From positions 18,910,001-18,974,000 of the forward strand of contig NC_079878.1 in assembly GCF_029227915.1 (NCBI RefSeq): a stretch of 64,000 nucleotides of DNA, written 5' to 3'. Every line of letters starts with the position of its first letter. The first letter of the stretch is position 1. Shown one piece after another: positions 48,801 through 59,400 of the stretch. The notes under the pieces were generated by a model. That model was not told where the DNA came from, made no database searches, and saw only the letters and a list, made by a program, of their open reading frames with translations. This DNA comes from Hydractinia symbiolongicarpus (lineage: Eukaryota > Cnidaria > Hydrozoa > Anthoathecata > Hydractiniidae). Both the position numbers and the translations under genes were made by a program.

Positions 48801-49724
48801 AATTACTTTTCGTGCTTCTCCGTTGTACTTTTTTACACTGTGGTAAAATCTTAACAATACATTTTTAAGAAGAAAAAAGAGACACCGTTAGAGAGGTTAA
48901 TATGAAAAGAACATTATTATTCTAGCGTTGTCCCAGTATTCATAAATGCATGTACATTTTGGCCTAAAACATACAGGATGTTTGAGCAAAAACTATTTTC
49001 GCGATATAGAGATTTAAACTTTGTAAAAAAATAAATTTATTAGAAAGAACTGTTGACAAAAAAACTATTTGGATGTTTCATGTATCCTTAATAAAAAAAA
49101 GAGAGCAACTCTAGTACCTTTCTTTATCCAAACCAGGATCGCTATCATCATCATAAGCAACAGGCTCACTCATTTGCACACAGTTGCCATCCGCATCTAT
49201 GAATTTGCTGGGATTTTGTTGGTAGTATTCAATTAAATCCGGCACAGATGCGAATCCGTCGTTTTCATACAGCTCAAAGCAATCACCATCGTTTCTTATC
49301 TTAAAATGCCACACTACATTGCCACGCCTGCAAAACACCAACATGGACAAACTCACAATACATGGCAACAAGTAGCAGATAGTATCTCTAGTTAAATATT
49401 TAATTAAAATAGTAGTCTCAAAAAGTTTTAAGGAAAATACTTCGCTACATTAGAAGTAAACAAGGATTGAAAATAAAAAATAAGGTGCCAACTAAATGTA
49501 GGGATACATACTTCACAGATAGTGTGTAACTTCCCGGAGTGGTTGCACTTCTTCGACACAAATAATTTCCATTAGCTCCTTTTTCTTTAAGTATTTTTTC
49601 AGCTTCATCAAACGTTAGCTGGGCATGAAAACCCCAGGAAGACCTAATAAAATATATACACCACTGGATTGGCTGATTGAAGATTAAAAAGAAAACAAAC
49701 AAAAAAACTGTTTACACACCTCAT
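42859..49724 (-). CDS. SHP2 (PTPN11)-like tyrosine phosphatase, complete, 16 exons
   Basis: Cytoplasmic phosphatase of 554 aa that would act in receptor tyrosine kinase signalling. Exons: 49724-49720, 49643-49512, 49327-49118, 48502-48380, 47588-47426, 47349-47290, 47099-47003, 46893-46814, 46684-46550, 46422-46297, 46063-45894, 45526-45459, 45212-45136, 44362-44288, 43954-43851, 42898-42859; in-frame total 1665 nt. N-SH2 (FLVR-type Arg R32) and C-SH2 (R143 in YLVRES) precede the catalytic domain with KNRY, WPD (D399) and HCSAGIGRT (C433). Residues D61 and A72 of the autoinhibitory face of human SHP2 occur at the same numbers; E76 is Asp. The tail has one YxN site (LYGNL) and PPPPPR. The first coding exon is only ATGAG, and the phase-2 break matches the SHP2 pattern. 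A second copy lies upstream. Confidence 0.94.
43190..43770 (-). mobile_element. pogo/Tigger-like remnant in the last phosphatase intron
   Basis: The right end reads TATAACGAACTCTCGATATA, continues with ACGAACTTCCC, and finishes TCCACTG next to TA, as in Tigger elements. A further ATATAACGAACTC lies near 43240. On the minus strand, [20 protein letters not shown] (about 43355-43295) resembles the acidic tail of a Tigger transposase. No left end or full transposase is present, so it is inactive. Confidence 0.55.
44920..45030. repeat. 22-bp tandem repeat, four to five copies
   Basis: The unit CCCAAATTYACTTTGTATCC plus ACTCT is repeated in tandem within a phosphatase intron. Confidence 0.85.
48003..48075. 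repeat. ~21-bp tandem repeat, three copies plus partial
   Basis: TTGCACTATGCAGAGCCTAA is repeated exactly three times, with a partial fourth copy, after a poly-A run in a phosphatase intron. Confidence 0.9.
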
Positions 49725-50142
49725 TGTTCACAAACGTGAAGGTTTTCCTGCTAATCGATTTTACTTCAACTTGACCATGAAGTTTTTTACTTTTTCTAGA
49801 ACACATTAAATGACAATACGATCATATATATAATGCACATCAACACACGTAGTATGGACACGATGAGATTCTTTAAAAGTAACGAAGTTATGAGCACCTG
49901 GCTGGCTGATTGGCTAATTGCAAGTTTGGTTCCAAAAGAACAAATTTATGTAAAAAAAGGATTAAAGAGAGTCATTCAGCACTGCCAGCCTGGTATTTTT
50001 AAAGTTGTGTGTTTTTGGTGTCATAAGTTACTATTCGAAGCATTTCATTTGTGTCTGTCAAGCTCGAAGCATGACCTATGAGTAGATGTGAATCTGAATC
50101 GTGTAAAGGCCAGAGAAACATGCTAAAATTTCTATAAAAAGG

Positions 50143-51454
50143 CAACAAATATGAATGAGACACAGATATGAAGGAGATACAAATATGAAGAAGACGCACA
50201 TATGAAGGAGACACACATATGAAGGAGACAGACATATGAAGAAGACACACATATGAAGAAGACACACATATGAAGAAGACACACATATGAAGAAGACACA
50301 CATATGAAGGAAACACAGATATAAAGGAGACACACATATGAAGGAGACACACATTCGAAGGAAACACAGATATGAAGGAGACACAGATATGAAGGAGACA
50401 CAGATATGAAGAGACACAAATAGGAAGGAGAAAAAGATATGAAGGAGACACATGTATGAAGAAGACACAGATATGAAGGTGACACAGATATGAAAAAGAC
50501 ACAGATATAAAGGAGAAACACATGTGAAGGAAACACAGATATAAAGGAGACACAGATATGAAGGAGACACAGATATGAAGGAGACACAGATATGAAGGAG
50601 ACACAGATATAAAGGAGACACAAATAGGAAGGTGGCACAGATATGTAGAAGACACATATATAAAGGAGACACATATATAAAGGAGACACAGATAAGAAGG
50701 AGACACAGATATAAAGGAGAAACACATGTGAAGGAAACACAGATATGAAGGAGACACAGATATGAAGGAGACACAGATATGAAGGAGACACAGATATGAA
50801 GGAGACACAGATATAAAGGAGACACAGATATGAAGGAGACACAAATAGGAAGGTGGCACAGATATGAAGGAGACACAGATATGAAGAGACACAAATAGGA
50901 AGGAGAAAAAGATATGAAGGAGACACATGTATGAAGAAGACACAGATATGAAGGTGACACAGATATGAAAAAGACACAGATATAAAGGAGAAACACATGT
51001 GAAGGAAACACAGATATAAAGGAGACACAGATATGAAGGAGACACAGATATGAAGGAGACACAGATATGAAGGAGACACAAATAGGAAGGTGACACAGAT
51101 ATGAAGGAGACACAGATATGAAGGAGACACAGATATAAAGGAGACACAGATATGAAGGAGACACAAATAGGAAGGTGGCACAGATATGTAGAAGACACAT
51201 ATATAAAGGAGACACATATATAAAGGAGACACAAATATGAAGGAGACACAGATAAGAAGGAGACACAGATATGAAGGAGACACACATATGAAGGAAACAC
51301 AGATATAAGAAGACACAGATATAAAGGAGACACAAATATGAAGAAGACACAGATATGAAGGAGACACACATGTGAAGGAGACACAGATATGAAGGAGACA
51401 AACATATGAAGGAGACACAAATAGGAAGGTGACACAGATATGAAGGAGACACAG
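50143..51454. repeat. 17-bp minisatellite, about 77 units
   Basis: The consensus unit is GACACAGATATGAAGGA, repeated with substitutions (GATATAAA, AAATAGGAA, ACATGTGAA variants) for about 1.3 kb. Because 17 is not a multiple of 3 and the unit lacks minus-strand stops in any phase, all three minus frames stay open for over 1.2 kb and give the same cyclic 17-residue peptide. These frames are artefacts of the repeat. Higher-order blocks recur: the series around 50400-50700 is largely repeated at 50880-51240. Confidence 0.95.
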
Positions 51455-52883
51455 TAAATCCTAAAAGAAGGGTAATGCTGTCGGAAAAAACTAAACTTAA
51501 TACAAAAAACTTTCACAAATTTGTGTACAAAGTCATCAATATACTATAACAACCACAAAATATCATATCATTAATATAAAAAACATTGTCTGGTATAAAT
51601 TGAGATTAAAATTCACTAAAACAGTTTACTTTGGTTCAGAGTAAAAGGCATCTAAGTAACAAGAAATTGACTTAAATAGACTGAGCTTATGAGCACAAAC
51701 CTTTTAGCAGTTTGAGATAAAGCTTTTAAAACTTAGTGGGAACTTTATGACCTTGACACTTTGCTTTCTTGTATGACATTAAGAGAGTAGGTTATTTTAT
51801 ATTTTCAGAGCAACCTAGTTTCACTAAACGTAAAAAAATAAATCTATGTATGTGTAACATCATAAATAAAAAAATATTTCTTTTTTTATCAAAAAATTTT
51901 TACAATCGTAAAGACTATGCGATTAAAAAAACAATATTAACAAAAACCCTTGCATAAAAATTCTTTAAGGTATGATAATAAATTTAGGTCCATGCTTCCG
52001 ATTCGATTTGCAACTTTTTCTACTCTCTACGAAGAAATTTTGACACAGTAAGAACAAGTAATGATAGCAGATTACACAAATCTCAATCAAAGTAAAGTTG
52101 TTAAATTGAAAGGTTGTGTCCACTCACTCTTCATCTCTCAGTCTCGTCCACCACAGTTGGTTTCGGCATATTTCACTTACATGGTTGTCGAGGTTATCAT
52201 AGTTTTTTGTTTCCTATACAGTTGTAAAAAACTTTCATTCTTTTGAAATAACAAATAATGACTATATAATCACAACGGTTTATTCTGGGCATAATACGTA
52301 AAACAACTTTAAACAAGACGTATGATATACGTAAACAACCTCGCGAAGAAAGTTTACAAAAAGCTGTCTATTAGATTGTGATTTCTGTTACGAAGTTAGA
52401 CACGACATATTTTGCTATTCAAATAGGCAATAATATTTTCTACACATTATGCAGTTATTTTGAGGTAAACTGACTGACAGGAAGAAGAAAAACCACAAGT
52501 TCCACATAAAATTTGCAAAATTCAGTCATTCAGTAGACCCACCAAAAAAAAGAACGGGGTATAAGAGAGTTACTCAGTGAGAAATAGCAAAATAAAAAAA
52601 ATAATGTACCAGTAAATCTTGTTTGAAAAAGGAAATAGCTGTAGTTAAAGAAATACATATTACCAGCACTGTCACAACCAGCAAACTTCGGTAAAAAGAT
52701 TCTGTGCACTTATGGCGCGGAGACAAATAACAAGAACGGGATCGGAAAATTTACGTTCTTTTGGAGTGTTTCCGAAATCATATTTCTGTATGTTGGCGTA
52801 GCGAAAAAAAATCCGTTCTTGTCATTATTTACAATATAATTTAACTTTTGCTTAAATTTTAACCAAATTTTGTAAAATCGATG

Positions 52884-53003
52884 TACCGTAATGCTTCGAA
52901 TAAACGCCAAGGGCGTTTATTAATTTTTTTAACATTTTGGGGGGGGCTTCTATTCGAGGTGGGCGTTTAATAGAAAGGGGCGTTTATTCGAAGTATTACG
53001 GTA
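52884..53003. mobile_element. 120-bp MITE
   Basis: TACCGTAATGCTTCGAATAA on the left is mirrored at the right end by ATTCGAAGTATTACGGTA with one mismatch in 25 bp. The interior is G-rich with further GGGCGTTTA repeats. Ends beginning TA fit a TA-target family. Confidence 0.75.
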
Positions 53004-53189
53004 TTTAATAAATAGATATGGTGCAGCGTCTTTGTTTCTCTCTTACGTAATGTTGTGGAAATTTTATTTTTCGTGAACAACTTTGCAGACATTTAGGATG
53101 ACCTTAATTCTGCCTACATTCACTTTTGTAAACTTTGGTGGAAACACTTTTACTTTACCAGTTAGTTAAATAATGCTCTTGAACACTTA

Positions 53190-53315
53190 TCTTTTTGAAA
53201 AATAAAATTAGAAAAAAAAAAAGTAAAAATAATTACCAAGATAAGATTCAAACACACGACTACTCCTGTTTCGGTGCTCAGAGAGGCAAAAAATTCCATT
53301 TTTGTGGGACACATT
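53190..53315 (-). repeat. Second copy of the SINE-like repeat seen at 29240-29410
   Basis: GTGTTTGAATCTTATCTTGG (minus strand) and the flanking TCTCTGAGCACCGAAACAGG match the 29-kb copy with a few substitutions, including the adjoining T run. Confidence 0.6.
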
Positions 53316-53423
53316 TGCGTTTTAATACAAGCTCACGAGCTTGTAAAAAGCAATGTTGTATATTTAAATTTCGCAACCATTCTTTAATGAGATGAGTGAT
53401 AATATGGTGAATCAAAAACTTAC

Positions 53424-56400
53424 CTTTGATTCTGCATCATCTTTTTGTGCTGATGTCTGCATAAAATGTTTCATTGCTTTGTAGACAAAGCCGTATTGCA
53501 CCTTGAAAGATAATGACAAAGAAATTCTTATTGTATAATTGTTATTTTCTTTTGAATTACTATCAGGACTTGTGATGAATTCTACGCATAGGAACATTGT
53601 CTGCATAATGTTTTGGGGCACCATTCTGGGCAAAATTGATGCTGACAGGGTTGTAGAAGGCGAAATGAAATGTTACTTCCAGCAGTCATGAATAGGTTGT
53701 CATTGTCACAATAATTAACAGTACATAAACCGAATCAGATATTAAGTTTAAAGTTTTCCTATTCTAAATAAATTATCTAAATATATACTTAATTTTAAGT
53801 AAACACGTGTACAAATTGCATAACAGTAGTGGTGAATAACATAAAAGTTTTCATGTGCAACAATATGACTTACTTAATGAAACACCTTGTAAATAATATC
53901 ATTGGTGTATACTGACAGACAAACAGAGACAGACAGACAGACAGACAAAAATTAAACATCTACAAGCAAGAAGAAATCACCTTTGTTTGAACCATTCCTA
54001 ACCTTTGAAGTCGCACATTACGAACAGTCTGAAAAATGGCTTCGTCCTCTAACATCCCTGTGATCAAAAGCAAGGTTTTAAAAAGAAATATTTCGCACAT
54101 ACATCGTCTTTATATGCAGGTAGTCTAATAATCAAGACGTAAATAAAGGGTTAGTGAATCACAAGCAGGGTTTCTTACATGTGTTCACCCCTTTAAAAAC
54201 TTTTGTTAGTTAAAAGTCTATAGATACACAGGTAAAACTTTGAGAAATGTAATATGTCAACGTGTATTGGATATATATGTATTTAACCAAAGCAACTCTA
54301 GAAGAACACAGTATACCGAAACACCAAATTTTTTGGTGTAAGATATAAAGCGAACCATTATCTGATATCTACACAATGTTTATTGTGATGACGACTCAGA
54401 CTAATCCTTCTTTCATATCCTTATAAAATTCCTATTGCATTAACATTCCTATTTTACTAACATGTTTTTTACTGAACAACACAAAGCCTCAATTATAATT
54501 TACCTTTCATTTGATACAAATGCATCAGTATGCTGATGACAACCACTATACCAGTTCGACCAATGCCAGCACTAAAAGTTAAAAAATTAAAGCATATAAG
54601 GACTTTGCATTGCTGTTCCATAACAAGAGTTACATATTATATCATTACACTAGTTTGTTTACGAAGAAGTATATTCGTTCAGTGCCTTTCCATGCTGTTT
54701 TCTTTTCATATGACAAAAAATTCGAAAATTCGGTCTGCCTGCGTATTTATTATTATTTATTTCTGTAGTGTTGTACATCAATGCAAAAAATATTGTTTCC
54801 ATTCTGTCATAAATATTTACGCAAAAACAAATACAAATACCACTCTTGCAGAAGAAACAAAAGGAAGGACGAAAGAAATTAAGATTTTTTTTATTTGCTT
54901 TCTGATGAGAAACCTTGAAAGGTAAAATAAAACTTTGACCGCACCTACATGTTGGATTTGATACAATGTACAGAATAAAAAAATAGTTTGAAAATTAGTA
55001 AATATCTTTTATGTTGTGATCTACAACACAAGAAATTTTCTGCAGATCGTTGAAATTTTTTATGGGAATTAAGAAAAGTGAATTTTAATTCGCTAAAAAC
55101 TCCTTCACACTTGCCTTGCATTCGCATCTCAAGATATTTAAATTCTTCTCCGGACAAGTGCAAGGGCTACAAGGGTTTTGTTGTCTATTACTAACACTTA
55201 CTCAGCTATGATGAAAAAAAGATGTCTACAAATAATCTGCAAAATTACTTGCTTATTAACTGTTTTGGAACAAATCGCTTTATAAAACTTGACAGGGAAA
55301 ACATCTGCAGAATAAAGACAAAACGAACCTGCAATGTACAACTGGTGGTCCGTCACAATGGGTCCTTCTTCGTGTAATCTCTACTTGTTGTATAAATTCT
55401 AGTAGGGAGCCAGGGTCGCTAGGAACACCATGTTCAGGCCAAGCAATAAATTGAAAATGATGTATCGTTTTAGTAGAAGAAACTTTGTCCTACAACAAAA
55501 GCTTAAATGTGACTATTTAAAGCTTTATTTAGGGTATAGAAGGATACTGAACTCCGCCAATCTCTCCTAGCAATAGTGAACTGTGTAGGACAAGAAAGAA
55601 GAAAAAAATGGAAGATTAATATTGAAAAGGAGAATTCAAGATTGTACTTTAATTGTTACTACACACCTCGGTTATTTCCAATTGTCGCATGATATAATCT
55701 TGTGTTACTGTTTCATTCACATTTTTAACAACAAGACCGTCAACATCAAGAGACAAAGTAAATTCAGGCCAGTATTTGACACATTTTCTCTGATAAAAAA
55801 AAATAGCATTTGCATAAGTTAAAAACAAAAACTTTTGTATAGCAGAATAATATAAAAGCTTACCTCCAATGAAAAATCAAGACAATTTTATATAAAAGAC
55901 CTTGTATAGGAATTTGTATATTTTTTCAAAATTCCTGATTGGTTCTTACGAATTTGGACTCAAAAAATCACTACATATACATGACTTCATGAACTAGCTC
56001 TGCGTGGGTGTTGTTTAACAGTTTTAACAAATCATAATAGGGTTAAAAATGTTTTTTGGCCCTACAATTACACGTTTTGAACATTTTACATAAAATTCAA
56101 TATTAAGTTACTATAATTATGCTGAATACCAGCAATCTCATATTAGCTAGTTCATGATGCTATTATATTGCAAAATTAGCAAGGCTTTCAAGATAAATAT
56201 CTTGAAAACAAATAAAGATTTTTCAATAAAATAAAAAGATTTCTAGATAACTTTTAAAGGTCTTTCATACGAGCTCAACTTTTTAACTAAAATTAACGAT
56301 TTACTTAAACGGTCATATCTTTTGAACCGCTTGTAATCAGAAAAAAACTAAATACATTTTAAGAAGCTTATAAGTTTGGGAATCTATAAATGAAAATTTT

Positions 56401-59400
56401 AAGTTAATAGCATAAACCGTACAAGAAATATGGGACCTGGAAATTCATGAAAAAAATCTGCGAAAAACACTGTTACTTTTTTGGCAATTTTTATATAAAA
56501 TGGAAAAATTAAGTTTCTGCAAAATTTTATAGTTTCACATTCTGCAACATATTTGTAAAAATAGTGCAAAAAATCAGAACATTCTGGCAATTTAAAGAAC
56601 CACAATCTGAAATTTGAAAATATCGAATAATCGTAGAAAACTTTGATATTTACACTTTGATAAGTATAAATCTAACAAAAACAAGTCATAACATCTTAGT
56701 TTTATTGTCATATTTCGTTTTTGTTTACACGACTATAATCTTTTAATGTATGATAAGCTTTAAAACATTCCACAAAGCACAGCCCTACACCACAGCTGGG
56801 ACACCAATACCGCGAGTCTTTACGTTTACCTTGGGCACGGCGCCAAAGATATTTACTTGCAAACTATTCTTTTTACGATGGGATGGGTAAGGTGAAATAA
56901 AATGTTATTCAATCAACCAAAGAGGATTCTCATTAACAGCTCTTGAACCTGTTACCCCGTGCCCACTCCATATGAATGGAAGGAAATTAGCTCATTTATC
57001 AATAATTTGTGGAAATGAAGGTGGTCAAGTTTTTTCGTTGGTGTAGGTGGATTGAATTTTTATACAGAATAAAAGCATTGTATACTGAGATGCCAAGAAA
57101 CATTTCTGCCAGCTTTCTAAGCCATTTGAGACCCTCTTTTTAGAACTGTAAGGAATTAACACACGACCCAACGTATCCACACCGCCCATAATTTTTTTAT
57201 ATTCATTGATAACGTCTGGCTTCATAATTTCATCACCAGTTATCCGGTTCTTTTTGCCACTATCAGCGAGTTCTCCTGTATGTATTGCAGACAGCATACT
57301 AACAAGTTTTGTAGTTTTTGTCTCAGTAATGTCATTCCACCTCATTAACAAAAGGTTGTCGTGCATTCTGATTTTGACACCCCCTTTCGCAGGTTTCCAA
57401 GAACAGAAGTCTTTTGGTAAGCCTTCTTTGCTCCCCACAGTCCCATCACTAGGAGTGTTATGATGATCTAAAAGTCAAATGAAAACCTTGATCTAAAAAT
57501 GGTTCAATGTGTCAAAGGTTGCCTGTAAGTTATGTCCTTTATCCTGCGGGAATGTGATATCAGAACAATCTTCGTACTTAGTGTCTGCACCTGCATAAAT
57601 AAAGAGACAAATACCCACTACTGCTCTCACACAGCATGAACAGTTTGACACTATAACGTTCTCTTTTAGATGGTATGTATACACAAAAAGATAACCGACC
57701 TTTCCACAGGAAAATATATTCAACAATGGTAACATTTTTTTATGGTGTATAACTTGCTTCTTAGTTTTTTTTCTCATAGTTCGTCTATGAGAAACCTAAG
57801 CTGATGTAAGGGATTCGCCTTGTCACAGTTGTTTATGTCAAAAAAATTAAAAATCATTATCTGGAGCAAATGAAATCTGCTCCGACTGATAAGTCTTCGG
57901 AAAATTGGGGTTTGAAATAAGGGGTCATTACTCCAATACATTCCGATCTCTGGTTTGCGCATGATTCTCATTAGCATAAGTGTTGTAAGAAATACCCAGA
58001 TCTCATCAGCATCTGTATCAACCCATTTAGCAAACAAACCCTTCTTCTTGGTTTAATTCGCTCCATAATTTTTGGCATGTTTTTAGAGTATTTGCATATT
58101 CGTTTGTGCATGGTACAATTTCGTTTACTATCTTGTCTGTAAAAAATAGTTTACGCGCTTGTTGGATCATCTGGATTGCATTTTACACCAGTTGATCCAG
58201 TAAATTTTACTTTCCTTTTAACCTCCTCTCCAAGTGATTTCAATGCCTCGTGTTCTCTTTTTTGCATTTACTTTGGTTCCGGGCATTTTTTAAGGTCGGT
58301 TACGTGTTTGTTTTTTCTTCGCAGAAACACTGCATGTTTTCCTGCCTTGAGAAGACTTGACTTGCTTTGGTTATTTGTTTATTTAACTTACTTATGGGCA
58401 GATCACTTTCAGAAACATTACTATCATTATCAACTTCAGATTCATTCCCCTTCATTTTCACTTTCCACGTAGTCAGGATCTGCGTCATCACTTTCAGTTT
58501 CCTCGTAATCTTCTCCATCATTAACAACTCCTCCATGAACAAAATTGTCTTATTTTGTTCATGGAGGAGTTGTTAATTTATCACATTGTTAGCAGAACCT
58601 TTATTTACAGCATTAGGGGCTACATCAATGTCTCCATTAGTTTTGCAAGCTTCTATTCCTTCAATGTTCTAAATCTCAGAGGCAGTTTACGTTGTCGTCT
58701 ACAGTAACGTCGTCATTGTCAGCAGACTTGTGCAACAAAGTATGGGATGGATCATTGTCAGGACCATGGTCAGGTTGATTGTCATTAACAAAAGATAATT
58801 CCTCATTATCTTCCAAATCTAAAAATAAGTTTAGCTCAGCCTAGCTTGTTGTTGAACTATATTTTTAGGGCTCACAGCCTTCCACGTGCCTGCGCCAGCT
58901 GAATATTTGCATTTAAAGTCAAGAAAAACAAAGAAATCCTAAGTAAATGCTCACCAGAACTGTCATCAGAAAAATCAGAATCATCATAGCCACTTTCCAA
59001 GTCATCTAGAAATTTGTTTATCTCTTCTTCAGTTTTATAAATATGGACAATAGTTTAATCATTTCTAAGTCAGTTCTGACTTTTAATGGGGCGTTTCGAC
59101 GCCACAGTGGGCACCAAGAACCGTTTAAAGCTGGTATGGTATCAAAAAGTACATATACGTTAATTGATAATCAGCAAACCGTATATATATATGTTAAATA
59201 CATACTTAACCTTTAGCGGCCTAAAGGTTAAGGGGAAATATCTTATTTTCTCATTCTTATTAGTTAAGCCTTAAAAACTAAACTTAAAAACTTAAAAAAT
59301 ACACTTTATTTATTCACATTATAGATTTACTGTTTACAAGTTACACCTGCAGAATCACATTTTGTGAGAGCTTTATCAGAAAACTTTGATCATTAATTAA

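Larger units (their letters stand above)
49725..53423. other. Spacer between the two SHP2-like genes
   Basis: It contains the minisatellite at 50143-51454, a 120-bp MITE at 52884-53003 and a SINE-like copy at 53190-53315. The 5' UTR and promoter of the downstream phosphatase must lie here; TATATATAATGCAC on the plus strand at 49824-49837 (TATA-like on the minus strand) is about 100 bp from the ATG. The missing 3' coding exon(s) of the upstream copy should also lie here, but none was convincing. A stretch reading MPKPTVVDETER then stop (52160-52122, minus) is one weak candidate. Confidence 0.45.

Noticed and set aside
49999-51516. Three overlapping long minus frames (505, 458, 428 codons)
   Set aside because: They are products of the 17-bp minisatellite; all three give the same cyclic peptide and have no independent coding support.
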